Below are positions 25,684 through 36,129 of a stretch of DNA of 64,000 nt, piece after piece. A program made the position numbers and the translations under genes. Source of the DNA: Azospirillum brasilense. Lineage in GTDB: Bacteria; Pseudomonadota; Alphaproteobacteria; Azospirillales; Azospirillaceae. The DNA is taken from positions 248,001 through 312,000 of the forward strand of contig NZ_CP012914.1 of the NCBI RefSeq assembly GCF_001315015.1, given 5' to 3'. Within the stretch, counting starts at the first letter, position 1; the number at the start of each line of letters is the position of its first letter. The notes under the pieces are model-generated. The model made no database searches. It was not told the origin of the DNA and saw only the letters and a list, made by a program, of their open reading frames with translations.

Positions 25684-26451
25684 TCAGGTGGCAGGCGCGC
25701 CGTCGGCGGGCTTGTCCGCCGGGGCCTCGGCCGCCGGCACCGGCTCGGGAGCCGGCGTTGCTGGCGGGGTGAGGCGGATGGGCGCCGGTCCGCCGCTGTC
25801 GGGAGTCGAAGCCGCCGGAGCTTCCACGGGGGCCTCCACAGGGACCTCCGCAGGGGGCGGGGCGGGAAGCTCCTTCGCCTCGATCGTCTCGGCGGGCCTA
25901 GAGTCCTTAGAGGCGTCCTTTTGGGCGTCGTCCTTGGCCGCTTCCTTCACCGCGTCCTTGGGGGCGGGAGCCGGCTCGGGGTCCGTGGAATAGTCGGCGA
26001 CGATGCGGGCCTGGCTGCCGGCGATGACCAGCACCTTCTGCCCGATCTCGATGGGCTTCTCTTCCCGCTGGGTGACCGACAGAAGCTCGCCGTCCGGCTT
26101 GCGGACGATGTATTCCCAGCCCGTGGTGTCGCCGGTCACATGCTCGATGGAGGTGCCGATCAGCCCGCCGATGGCCGTGCCGCCGACCGCACCCAGCGCC
26201 GAGTTGATGCCGAAGGTGCCGGACTGCGAGCCGAGCACGCCGCCCGCAGCCCCGCCGGTGACGGCGCCGACGGTGCCGCTGGTGCTGATCTTGACCTGAC
26301 GGAACCCGATGACGACCGCCCGCTCCACCTTGTTCGCCTGCTGGGTCGCGGTGGCGGCGTAGGTGTTGGGCGAATAGTTCGGGGTGCAGCCTGCGAGGAT
26401 GCCGACGACCAGGGCCGCGGCGGGCAGGCCAAACATGACAGTGCGCGTCAC
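25684..26451 (-). CDS. SlyB-like glycine-zipper outer-membrane lipoprotein with acidic Pro/Ala tail
   Basis: The 255-residue protein has a lipoprotein signal with lipobox LAGC near residue 20. A Gly-rich zipper region follows (GTVGAVTGGAAGGVLGSQSG ... GAVGGTAIGGLIGT), then a small beta domain (WEYIVRKPDGELLSVTQREE ... GQKVLVIAGSQARIV). This matches the SlyB/Pcp family. Unusually, it continues for about 100 residues of Lys/Asp/Ala then Pro/Ala/Glu repeats (APVEAPAASTP...). SlyB proteins stabilise the outer membrane in other bacteria. The long low-complexity tail could span the periplasm or contact peptidoglycan. Confidence 0.8.
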   Translation of the reverse strand: MTRTVMFGLPAAALVVGILAGCTPNYSPNTYAATATQQANKVERAVVIGFRQVKISTSGTVGAVTGGAAGGVLGSQSGTFGINSALGAVGGTAIGGLIGTSIEHVTGDTTGWEYIVRKPDGELLSVTQREEKPIEIGQKVLVIAGSQARIVADYSTDPEPAPAPKDAVKEAAKDDAQKDASKDSRPAETIEAKELPAPPPAEVPVEAPVEAPAASTPDSGGPAPIRLTPPATPAPEPVPAAEAPADKPADGAPAT

Positions 26452-26542
26452 GGGACATCATCCGTTTGGAAGCCTGACCGGGTGATAGGCGATTCCGCGC
26501 GGCGAGTCATTCGACTTTTTGTGGGCTCCGGGATGCGCGGAC

Positions 26543-26574
26543 AAAAAGAAAGCGGGTCTTGCCGGACCCGCTTT
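26543..26574 (-). terminator. Intrinsic terminator of lepA
   Basis: On the minus strand AAAGCGGGTC pairs perfectly with GACCCGCTTT across a 6-base loop and is followed by CTTTTTG. It lies 27 bases after the lepA stop. Confidence 0.9.
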
Positions 26575-26600
26575 CCATCACATCACCGCGACGCCGGGGC

Positions 26601-28403
<1,803 letters not shown>

Positions 28404-28680
28404 CGGTGCCCGGAGCCCTGGTTTGGGGCGGAACATAGGGCGGACGGACGATGCGCGCAATGGAGAAGGGCGACGGTGCCGCTTTGACCAACGTCGGTCG
28501 CGGCTCGCAGGGCGGCTCCCCTCACACCCCCTCCCATGGTCCGTCGCGCGACAACCATGCCGCGCGCCGGCCAGGGGCGGGGCCGCCCGCGGCACGGTGC
28601 GGCGTCCGGCCTTTTCCCTTTACCGTCCCGCGGCGGCCATGGACTATGGCGGCGCGAAGCGTGCCTTTGGGGGATCATTC

Positions 28681-29997
28681 ATGAAATGCGCGGTGATCAT
28701 CCCGGTGGGGCCGGGGCACGATGGCTTGTCCGACGAGGCGGCGGCCTCCGTCGAGGCGGCGTTCCGCACCGACCAGGGACCCTTTTCGGACGTGATGATC
28801 CTGCGCATCCCCGACCCGGACGGCGCGATCGGCCGTTCGAAGTGCCGGAACTTCGGTGTCGAGCACGCCATCCAACACGGCGCGGAGTGGGTCTTCTTCC
28901 TGGACGCCGACGACCTGATGGATCGCGATGGCTTCGCGGTGGTCCGGGCCCACGTGGGGGACTTCGACGCTGTGTTCGGGATGATCGCCGAGCAGTGGTT
29001 CGGGTCGGACGCGGTGGTGTTGCGGGAAAAGCAGGTGGGGGCGACCACCCTCCTGACCGACATTCTCCTGAACGACCCGTATCTGACGCTGCAGATGGGG
29101 CATTTCGTCCGCGCGCGCGTCGCGCGATCCATCCCATTCGACGAGGCCATGGATACCGGCGAGGACTTCAAATATTACCTCGAGCTCTGGCGGACGCACA
29201 AATGCTGCAAGATCGCGCAGCCGCTCTTCATCAACCGGCGCGGCGCCCACTCCACCGGGCCGCGCTCGGCGGACGGTAGCGGGTGGCGCCACGCGGTGAC
29301 GCGGGTGTTCGGCGCGTTCTTCCGGAACCATCCCATCGTGATCAACTTCGTGGTGTCCGGCGTAAAGGTCGGCTTTGCCATCGCCAATCCGTTCGACATG
29401 ATCCACCGCCATTATTTGCGGCGCATGTTTTTCGAACAGGAGGAACTGGACTATCTGCGGGAACTCGTGCCGGCCGGATCGGCGATCCTGGAGATTGGCG
29501 CCAATGTCGGGAACCACGTCGTCTACTATGGTCTGTTCATGGCGCCGCGCCGCATCATCGCGGTCGAGCCCAACCCGGCGGCCATGCATTTCCTGAAGAA
29601 GAACGTGGAGATCAACCGGCTCGACCCGGCGATCATCACGTTCCTGGAATGCGGCGTCGGAGACCGTGCCGGCTCCTTCGACCTCAGCGTTGCCGACGAG
29701 GCCAACCTGGGGGCGGCGCGGCTGGTCCCGGCGGCGGGCGGACGCGTCGCCGTCCACCCCATCGACGATCTCGTCCAGGAGCGCGTCGACTTCATCAAGA
29801 TCAACGTCGAGGGCATGGAGATGGAAACCCTGTCCGGCGCCCGGAACACGATCGCCCTCCACAGGCCCATCCTGTTCATCGAGGTCATGAACGCCAACGA
29901 GGGCGGCTTTTTCGATTGGGCCGGACGGAACGATTACCGCATCGCCAAGGAATTCCCGTGCGTCGACGCGTCGAACTATGTGGCCGTGCCGGTGTGA
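28681..29997 (+). CDS. Fusion protein: GT2-like glycosyltransferase and FkbM-type methyltransferase
   Basis: The 438-residue protein joins two domains. The first (about 1-220) opens MKCAVIIPVGPGHDGLSDEA and has the GT-A style acidic motif WVFFLDADDLMDRDGF. The second (about 250-438) is FkbM-type: GSAILEIGANVGNHVVYYGL (SAM loop), IIAVEPNPAAMHFLKKNVEI, then RVDFIKINVEGMEMETLSGA and PILFIEVMNAN. Such enzymes build and methylate surface glycans or other sugars. There are no polysaccharide genes around it, so it stands alone. The fusion with no linker break suggests coupled sugar transfer and O-methylation, but substrates are unknown. It is divergent from lepA and convergent with glgA. Confidence 0.85.
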   Translation: MKCAVIIPVGPGHDGLSDEAAASVEAAFRTDQGPFSDVMILRIPDPDGAIGRSKCRNFGVEHAIQHGAEWVFFLDADDLMDRDGFAVVRAHVGDFDAVFGMIAEQWFGSDAVVLREKQVGATTLLTDILLNDPYLTLQMGHFVRARVARSIPFDEAMDTGEDFKYYLELWRTHKCCKIAQPLFINRRGAHSTGPRSADGSGWRHAVTRVFGAFFRNHPIVINFVVSGVKVGFAIANPFDMIHRHYLRRMFFEQEELDYLRELVPAGSAILEIGANVGNHVVYYGLFMAPRRIIAVEPNPAAMHFLKKNVEINRLDPAIITFLECGVGDRAGSFDLSVADEANLGAARLVPAAGGRVAVHPIDDLVQERVDFIKINVEGMEMETLSGARNTIALHRPILFIEVMNANEGGFFDWAGRNDYRIAKEFPCVDASNYVAVPV

Positions 29998-30019
29998 TGC
30001 CGATGAGGGGCGAGCGGCC

Positions 30020-31537
30020 TCACCCCACCAGAACCGGCGCCACCGCGCGGTACAGCTCCATGTACTCCTCCGCCGGGCCGTGCCAGCCGAAGTCGCGGGT
30101 CATCGCGTGCTGCTGCAGGACGTGCCAGCGCTCGGGCTTGCGGTAGAGGGCGGCGGCGCGGCGCAGCGCCCAGGTCAGCTCCTGGGCGGTGGCGTTGACG
30201 AACTGGAAGCCCGTCGCGCTGCCGTCGTTCACCGCCGCCGGGTTGGCGTCCACGATGGTGTCGGCGAGGCCCCCGGTGCGGCGGACCAGCGGCAGGGTGC
30301 CGTACTTCAGCGCGTACATCTGGGTCAGGCCGCAGGGCTCCGACCGCGAGGGCACCAGGAACAGGTCGGCGCCGGCCTGGATGCGGTGGGACAAAGCCTC
30401 GTCGTAGCCGATGCGCACGCCGACCGACTTCGGGTACCAGGTGGCGAGATGGCGGAAGCCGGCCTCCAGAGCCGGTTCGCCGTTGCCGAGAACGGCGAGC
30501 TGGCCGCCCCAGGCGATCCATTGCGAGGCCGCCTCCAGCACCAGGTCCAGCCCCTTGTGACCGGTCAGGCGGCTGACCACCGCGGCCAGCGGGGCGTCCG
30601 CCCGGCGGTCCAGGCCGAAGGTCGCCTGGAGATCGGCCTTGCACAGGTCCTTGCCGCCGAGGTCCGCGGCGCCGTAGCGGGCGGCGATGTGCGCGTCGGT
30701 GGCGGGGTCCCAGATGTCGTAGTCCACGCCGTTGAGGATGCCGGTCAGCGCCTCGGCCCGGGTGGCGAGAAGCCCTTCGAGGCCGGCGCCGTGCTCCGCC
30801 GTCTGGATCTCGTGGGCATAGGTCGGGCTGACCGTGGTCAGGCGGTCGGAATAGAAGCAGCCGGCCTTGAGGAAACCGACGCCGCCGTAATACTCCACCC
30901 CGTCGATCCGGAAGGCGGCGGACGGCAGGCCGAGGTCGCTCATCATCCAGGCGCCGAACAGGCCCTGGTAGGCGATGTTGTGGATCGTCGTCACCGTGCC
31001 CGGCCGGAACGGCCCGGCGAAGCGGTCGGGGCGCAGCTCCAGATAGGCCGGGATCAGGCCGGTCTGCCAGTCGTGCCCGTGCAGCACGTCGGGACGCCAC
31101 CAGGGATCGAGGCCGTCCTCCGCCGCGAAGCCCGCCGCGCACCAGGACAGGGCGGCGAAGCGTTCCGCGTTGTCCGGCCAGTCCTTGCCGTCCGGCCCCA
31201 GATAGGGGTTGCCGGGCCGGTCGTAGAGCGACGGCGCGTCCAGCACATAGGCCAGCACCCCGCCCGGCATCCGTCCGATCCGCAGCGTCGCCGGGGCGCC
31301 GCCGGGGAGGTCGGTGAGCGGATTGCCGACCGGCTGCAGGTCGGTCAGCCCGTTCAGCACCGCCGGATAGCCGGGCAGCAGCAGGCGGACCTCGGCTCCG
31401 GCGCGGTTCAGGGCGGGGGGCAGGGCGGCGGAAACGTCGGCCAGCCCGCCGGTCTTCACCAGGGGGTAGCATTCCGGCGTGACGAACAGGACGCGCATGG
31501 AGGCGGGGTCTTTCGGTTTCTTCTTGGTCTTGCTCAC
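30020..31537 (-). CDS. glgA: Glycogen synthase (ADP-glucose type)
   Basis: The 505-residue GT5 enzyme uses ADP-glucose to extend alpha-1,4-glucan. The hallmark VKTGGLADVSAALPPAL is near the N-terminus. The C-terminal Rossmann half carries SRLTGHKGLDLVLEAASQWI and LVPSRSEPCGLTQMYALKYG, with the family E-x7-E catalytic region. The GTG at 31537 (MSKTKKKPKDPASMRVLF) has GAGGGGGC close upstream, so it is preferred to ATG 31498. It follows glgC by 40 bases on the same strand, so the pair is an operon making glycogen. Confidence 0.95.
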   Translation of the reverse strand: MSKTKKKPKDPASMRVLFVTPECYPLVKTGGLADVSAALPPALNRAGAEVRLLLPGYPAVLNGLTDLQPVGNPLTDLPGGAPATLRIGRMPGGVLAYVLDAPSLYDRPGNPYLGPDGKDWPDNAERFAALSWCAAGFAAEDGLDPWWRPDVLHGHDWQTGLIPAYLELRPDRFAGPFRPGTVTTIHNIAYQGLFGAWMMSDLGLPSAAFRIDGVEYYGGVGFLKAGCFYSDRLTTVSPTYAHEIQTAEHGAGLEGLLATRAEALTGILNGVDYDIWDPATDAHIAARYGAADLGGKDLCKADLQATFGLDRRADAPLAAVVSRLTGHKGLDLVLEAASQWIAWGGQLAVLGNGEPALEAGFRHLATWYPKSVGVRIGYDEALSHRIQAGADLFLVPSRSEPCGLTQMYALKYGTLPLVRRTGGLADTIVDANPAAVNDGSATGFQFVNATAQELTWALRRAAALYRKPERWHVLQQHAMTRDFGWHGPAEEYMELYRAVAPVLVG

Positions 31538-31577
31538 CGCCCCCTCGCCCCATGGGGGCGAAGGGGGATGGGAAGGG

Positions 31578-32849
31578 TCAGTCCTTGGGCAGGCGGTCGA
31601 TCATGTCCTGGGTGATCAGGCAGACGCCGCCCTCGCTGCGGTGGAAGCGCTTGGCGTCCAGCTCCGGATCCTCGCCGACGACCAGCCCCTCGGGGATCAC
31701 CACGCCGCGGTCGATCACCACCTTGGTCAGGCGGCAGTGGCGGCCGATGTCGCAATCCGGCAGGACCACCGCCTGATGCAGCTCGCTGAAGGAGTTGACG
31801 CGCACCTCGCTGAACAGCAGCGAGTTCTTCACCAGCGAGCCGGAGATGATGCAGCCGCCCGACACCAGGCTGTCCACCGCCATGCCGCGCCGGTTCTCGT
31901 CGTCGAAGACGAACTTCGCCGGGGGAAGCTGCTCCTGGTAGGTGAAGATCGGCCACTCGCGGTCGTACATGTTGAGCTGCGGCGTGACGTGGCAGAGGTC
32001 GAGGTTGGCCTCCCAATAGGCGTCGATGGTGCCGACGTCGCGCCAGTAGGGCTCGGACTCGTGGCCGTTCAGGATGGCCGAATCGGCGAAGTCGTGGGCC
32101 ATCACCCGCGCCCCGCTCGTCACCAGATACGGGATGATGTCCTTGCCGAAGTCGCGCGACGAGCCGGGCTCGTTGAAGTCGCGCTCCAGCTGGTCGTAGA
32201 GGAACTGCGCGTTGAAGACGTAGATGCCCATGCTGGCCAGCGACTTGTCCGGGTTGCCCGGCATCGGGGGCGGGTCGGCGGGCTTCTCGACGAAGTCGAT
32301 GACGCGCTGCGTCTCGTCCACATGCATCACGCCGAAGCCGGTGGCCTGGGCGCGCGGCACCTGGATGCAGGGGATCGTCACATCGGCCTTCTTGGCGATG
32401 TGGTCGAGCAGCAGCGCGCCGTAATCCATCTTGTAGATGTGGTCGCCGGCCAGGATCAGGATGTATTCCGGCTCATGGTCGCGCAGGATGTCCAGGTTCT
32501 GGTACACCGCGTCGGCGGTGCCCTGGTACCAGGCGGTCTCGCTGATGCGCTGCTGGGCCGGCAGCAGGTCGCAGAACTCGTTCATCTCGCCGCGGAAGAA
32601 GTTCCAGCCGCGCTGCAGGTGGCGCAGCAGGCTGTGCGACTTGTACTGGGTCAGCACGCCGATGCGGCGGAAGCCCGAATTGATGCAGTTCGACAGCGCG
32701 AAGTCGATGATCCGGAACTTGCCCCCGAAATAGGTGGCGGGCTTGGCGCGACGGTCGGTCAGCTGCTTCAGCCGGCTGCCCCGGCCACCGGCCAGGACGA
32801 GGGCCACGGCACGGCGCGGCGCCAACCGCAGATCCCGTTTGTCGAGCAT
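31578..32849 (-). CDS. glgC: Glucose-1-phosphate adenylyltransferase
   Basis: The 423-residue enzyme makes ADP-glucose for GlgA. It has [20 protein letters not shown] and [20 protein letters not shown] (substrate and allosteric residues), [24 protein letters not shown] sequence, [13 protein letters not shown], and [14 protein letters not shown]-terminal left-handed beta-helix carries hexapeptide repeats ([20 protein letters not shown]). The ATG at 32849 has AGGGGAGA upstream; a longer frame to 33137 runs into the promoter region. Only glgC and glgA are here; branching and degradation genes lie elsewhere. Confidence 0.96.
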   Translation of the reverse strand: MLDKRDLRLAPRRAVALVLAGGRGSRLKQLTDRRAKPATYFGGKFRIIDFALSNCINSGFRRIGVLTQYKSHSLLRHLQRGWNFFRGEMNEFCDLLPAQQRISETAWYQGTADAVYQNLDILRDHEPEYILILAGDHIYKMDYGALLLDHIAKKADVTIPCIQVPRAQATGFGVMHVDETQRVIDFVEKPADPPPMPGNPDKSLASMGIYVFNAQFLYDQLERDFNEPGSSRDFGKDIIPYLVTSGARVMAHDFADSAILNGHESEPYWRDVGTIDAYWEANLDLCHVTPQLNMYDREWPIFTYQEQLPPAKFVFDDENRRGMAVDSLVSGGCIISGSLVKNSLLFSEVRVNSFSELHQAVVLPDCDIGRHCRLTKVVIDRGVVIPEGLVVGEDPELDAKRFHRSEGGVCLITQDMIDRLPKD

Positions 32850-33286
32850 GTGTCTCCCCTTTCGGTTCTCTTTTTTGCTGTCGGCCATCCGGAAGCGTCC
32901 GGCGGACCCATGTGGGCGGGGACCGCTTGTCCCCGGCCCCGTCCGGCTCCGCCGGTAGAGAGGGTGACCGTGCCACATTTCACGGGGGCGGGCCAATAGG
33001 CCGAGGGGAACAGGCCGGAAATAGAGGGGGCTGCCCAACGGCTGTGCGGAATTCGGGCGCATCATTGTGCATAAAAAACAGGCAAGCGCGCGGGAAACGA
33101 GCGTGCAGCGCCCGAACGGACAGCAATCGGCCCACAATCCATGGGCGAATCACGCTGTATTGCGGGGGGGTGGATGGGCCGAGTTTCTGCTTATTTTCTG
33201 GGCAATGCAGTCCGGCGACTCGGGTCCTATGCTGCTTTGCGGTCATCCGAAAGGCCGCAACCACCGCGATTCCTAGCCCTTTTGGG
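32850..33286. other. glgC-amtB divergent intergenic region
   Basis: This region (548 bases to the amtB start in all) has no supported gene. It must hold the glgC promoter on the minus strand and the control region of amtB on the plus strand. The amtB-proximal half is somewhat AT-richer, and an inverted repeat (33202-33240) may be an enhancer site. Confidence 0.65.
33202..33240. promoter_or_regulatory. Inverted repeat upstream of amtB (possible NtrC or other enhancer site)
   Basis: GCAATGCAG and CTGCTTTGC match as inverted half-sites at 8 of 9 positions, separated by 21 bases. It is centred about 68 bases upstream of the -24 element. It does not fit the standard NtrC consensus closely, so the regulator is uncertain. 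Confidence 0.3.
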
Positions 33287-33302
33287 TTGGCACGCTTCTT
33301 GA
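33287..33302 (+). promoter_or_regulatory. Sigma-54 (-24/-12) type promoter of amtB
   Basis: TTGGCACGCTTCTTGA matches the sigma-54 pattern TTGGCACG-N4-TTGC at all but the last position (A in place of C). It sits about 95 bases before the amtB start, giving a leader of roughly 85 bases. This fits nitrogen control by NtrC under low ammonium, which is known for amtB in related bacteria. Confidence 0.8.
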
Positions 33303-33397
33303 AGACAAATCGGCGTACACGGCCCCCTCCCGCCGCCCCGTCTGTACCGGGGACGGGGCGAAACGGGCCAGAAGCATTCGAATAAAGAGGAGCCTCG

Positions 33398-34714
33398 ATG
33401 AGCCGTCTCTTCACCCTCGCCGCGCCGACGATGGCGGCGATTCTGGGCTTGGCCGGTCTGCCTGCCGCCGCCCTCGCCCAGGAAGCGGCCGCCGCCGCGG
33501 CCGAACCCACCCTGAGCAGCGGCGACACGGCTTGGATGCTGGTCGCCACGGCGCTGGTTCTGTTCATGACCATCCCGGGTCTGGCTCTGTTCTACGGCGG
33601 CATGGTCCGCAAGATGAACGTGCTGTCGGTCGTGATGCAGAGCTTTGCGATCTGCTGCCTGGTCAGCATCCTGTGGTTCTTCGCCGGTTACAGCATCGCC
33701 TTTACCGAAGGCACCCCGTATTTCGGCAGCCTGTCCAAGTTCATGCTGGCCGGCATCACCAAGGACAGCCTGACGGGCGTCATTCCCGAGACGATCTTCG
33801 TCGTCTTCCAGATGACCTTCGCCATCATCACCCCGGCCCTGATCACCGGCGCCTTCGCCGACCGCATGAAGTTCTCCTCGATGCTGGTCTTCACGGGCCT
33901 GTGGTCGCTGATCGTCTACGCGCCGATCACCCACTGGGTCTGGGGTCCGGGCGGCTATCTGGCGGGTGACGGCGTGCTCGACTACGCCGGCGGCACCGTG
34001 GTGCACATCAACGCGGGCGTGGCCGGTCTGGTCGCCGCCATCGTGCTGGGCAAGCGCAAGGGCTATCCGAACGAGAACTTCGCTCCGCACAACCTGGTGC
34101 TCAGCCTGATCGGCGCCTCGATGCTGTGGGTCGGCTGGTTCGGCTTCAACGCGGGTTCCGCCGTGGCCGCCGACGGCCGTGCGGGCATGGCCATGCTGGT
34201 CACGCAGATCGCCGCCGCCACCGCCGCCATGTCCTGGCTGCTGGTCGAGTGGGCCACCAAGGGCAAGCCTTCGGTTCTCGGCATCATCTCCGGCGCCATC
34301 GCCGGTCTGGTCGCCATCACCCCGGCCTCGGGCTTCGTCGGTCCGACCGGCGCCCTGGTCATCGGTCTGGCCGCCGGCGTGATCTGCTACTGGGGCGCCA
34401 CCGGCCTGAAGCGCGCCCTCGGCTATGACGACTCGCTGGACGCCTTCGGCGTGCACGGCGTGGGCGGCATCGTCGGCGCCATCCTGACCGGCGTCTTCGC
34501 CCAGGAAGCCATCGGCGGCACCGCCGGCGCCCTGGAAGGCAACGTCGGCCAGATCTGGACGCAGGTCTACGGCATTCTCGCCACCATCGTCTACTCGGCG
34601 GTCGGCTCCTTCATCATCCTGAAGGTCATCGACGTGGTGATGGGCCTGCGCGTCGACGAGGACGTCGAGCGCGACGGCCTGGACCTCGCCCTGCACGGCG
34701 AGACCATCCACTAA
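33398..34714 (+). CDS. amtB: Ammonium transporter AmtB
   Basis: The 438-residue protein has an N-terminal signal sequence (PTMAAILGLAGLPAAALAQE) followed by eleven predicted membrane helices. Family motifs include DTAWMLVATALVLFMTIPGL, ALFYGGMVRKMNVLSV, DYAGGTVVHINAGVAGLVAA (pore His), WFGFNAGSA, and DAFGVHGVGGIVGAILTGVF (second pore His). It ends with a cytoplasmic tail that meets PII proteins in homologues. It is preceded by a sigma-54-type promoter and followed by a strong terminator, so it is monocistronic; no glnB/glnK gene is adjacent. Confidence 0.97.
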   Translation: MSRLFTLAAPTMAAILGLAGLPAAALAQEAAAAAAEPTLSSGDTAWMLVATALVLFMTIPGLALFYGGMVRKMNVLSVVMQSFAICCLVSILWFFAGYSIAFTEGTPYFGSLSKFMLAGITKDSLTGVIPETIFVVFQMTFAIITPALITGAFADRMKFSSMLVFTGLWSLIVYAPITHWVWGPGGYLAGDGVLDYAGGTVVHINAGVAGLVAAIVLGKRKGYPNENFAPHNLVLSLIGASMLWVGWFGFNAGSAVAADGRAGMAMLVTQIAAATAAMSWLLVEWATKGKPSVLGIISGAIAGLVAITPASGFVGPTGALVIGLAAGVICYWGATGLKRALGYDDSLDAFGVHGVGGIVGAILTGVFAQEAIGGTAGALEGNVGQIWTQVYGILATIVYSAVGSFIILKVIDVVMGLRVDEDVERDGLDLALHGETIH

Positions 34715-34751
34715 GCACCCTTTGCTGCCTGGTTGTTTCCTCCATGAACTT

Positions 34752-34782
34752 CCGCCGCCGGGTCGCCCGGCGGCGGATTTTT
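34752..34782 (+). terminator. Intrinsic terminator of amtB
   Basis: CCGCCGCCGGG and CCCGGCGGCGG form a perfect 11-bp stem with a TCG loop, followed by ATTTTTC. Confidence 0.93.
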
Positions 34783-34804
34783 CATTTTGGAGACCGTGGA
34801 CGGT

Positions 34805-36043
34805 TCAGCGGCGCAGATACATCTTGCCGACGCCGTTCAGCGCCGCGAAAAGCTGCGCGAATTGTGCCAGGAAGGCGTCCCAGGCCAGCGGCCCGGCCTT
34901 TCCCGTCACCGCTTGGTGGATGGCGCCCAGGCTGGCCCGCCCGTCCACCCGCGCCAGGATCGGCCCGGCCAGACGGGGCAGGGGCAGGGGGACGACGGCG
35001 CCCATCAGCTCGGCCTCCAGCACCCCGCCGGGGGGCAGTCCCTTGGCCACCGCGGCGCCGTCGAGGTCGCGCAGCACCGGCACCACCTCCGGCCCGTCGG
35101 GGCGGGCGACCGAACCCTCGGCGTCCTCAGGGCGGACGAGATAGGCGATGTGCTTGGTCATGCTGCCGGTGACCTGCTCGGCCCAGGCGGCGCGCTCCAG
35201 CCGCGACAGCCCGTCGAGCCGCTTCAGCACGCGGGGGTCCTTCACCCAGACGGCGGGGTCGTAGCGGTAGGGGTCGACCAGCGCGGCGATGGCCAGCCCG
35301 CCCGCCGCGGCCAGCTCCGCCAGCTCCGGTACGGTGAAGGGCCGGTCGCAGGAGTGCAGCAGCAGGTCGTAGAGGTCGGCGTCGGCCTGTTTGTGGTCGT
35401 TGATGAAGGGGTTGCGCAGCAGCCAGTTGGACGTCGGCAGGCGTTCGATCAGCCGGCGGGCCAGCGCCACCTGCTCCTTCGGCGGCAGGTCCTTGGTGAT
35501 GGTGCGCAGCGCCGCCTGCATGGGGTAGACGCCGGTGCGTCCGTACGGCGCGTAGACCATCAGCCCGATCCCGCCGCCCGGCTTCAGCGCCCCGGCCAGC
35601 GAGCGGACGCCCGCCGCCGGCTCGTCCAGATGGTGCAGCACGCCGCAGCAGTCGATGTAGTCGAACGGTCCCCCTTCCTCCAGCAGCCCGCCGAGGTCGA
35701 GCAGCGAGCCGCGGCGGAAGTCTATGTTGGTCAGCCCGCGCGCCTGGGCCCGCGCCTCGGCGACCGCCCGCGCGGCGTCGGAGAGGTCGAGATAGGTGAC
35801 GCGGCCCGGATTGCCGGCGTCGGCCATCTGCTGGGCGATCATGATCGTCCCGTCGCCGGTCCCGCCGCCGGCCACCAGCACCCTGAGGGGCCTGGCGTGG
35901 TCGAGGCGCCCGCCGAAGACGTTGTGGTTCACCTCGTCCAGATGGCTGGGCGACCCGGTGATCAGGCGCTTTTTCTCGTCGGCGGGGTTGCGCGCGGGAT
36001 AGGGGAAGGCTTCGTACTGGGCGCGCAGGGTGTCGATGCTCAT
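34805..36043 (-). CDS. SAM-dependent methyltransferase with C-terminal extension
   Basis: The 412-residue protein has a class I methyltransferase fold: LRVLVAGGGTGDGTIMIAQQ (SAM loop), VTYLDLSDAARAVAEARAQ, and IDCCGVLHHLDEPAAGVRSL. It continues for about 200 residues past the usual domain. The C-terminus (RVDGRASLGAIHQAVTGKAG ... WDAFLAQFAQLFAALNGVGK) looks like a small helical module resembling winged-helix or PqqD-like domains. The substrate is unknown. The gene stands between amtB, which converges with it, and an AraC regulator upstream. No clear ribosome site precedes the start. Confidence 0.75.
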   Translation of the reverse strand: MSIDTLRAQYEAFPYPARNPADEKKRLITGSPSHLDEVNHNVFGGRLDHARPLRVLVAGGGTGDGTIMIAQQMADAGNPGRVTYLDLSDAARAVAEARAQARGLTNIDFRRGSLLDLGGLLEEGGPFDYIDCCGVLHHLDEPAAGVRSLAGALKPGGGIGLMVYAPYGRTGVYPMQAALRTITKDLPPKEQVALARRLIERLPTSNWLLRNPFINDHKQADADLYDLLLHSCDRPFTVPELAELAAAGGLAIAALVDPYRYDPAVWVKDPRVLKRLDGLSRLERAAWAEQVTGSMTKHIAYLVRPEDAEGSVARPDGPEVVPVLRDLDGAAVAKGLPPGGVLEAELMGAVVPLPLPRLAGPILARVDGRASLGAIHQAVTGKAGPLAWDAFLAQFAQLFAALNGVGKMYLRR

Positions 36044-36129
36044 GGATCGGGCAACCGGTCAGGTGGACGGGTGCCGGACCATACCATCATCGCAGGGACG
36101 GGTGGGGAGGAAGGCCTCCCCACCGCCTC

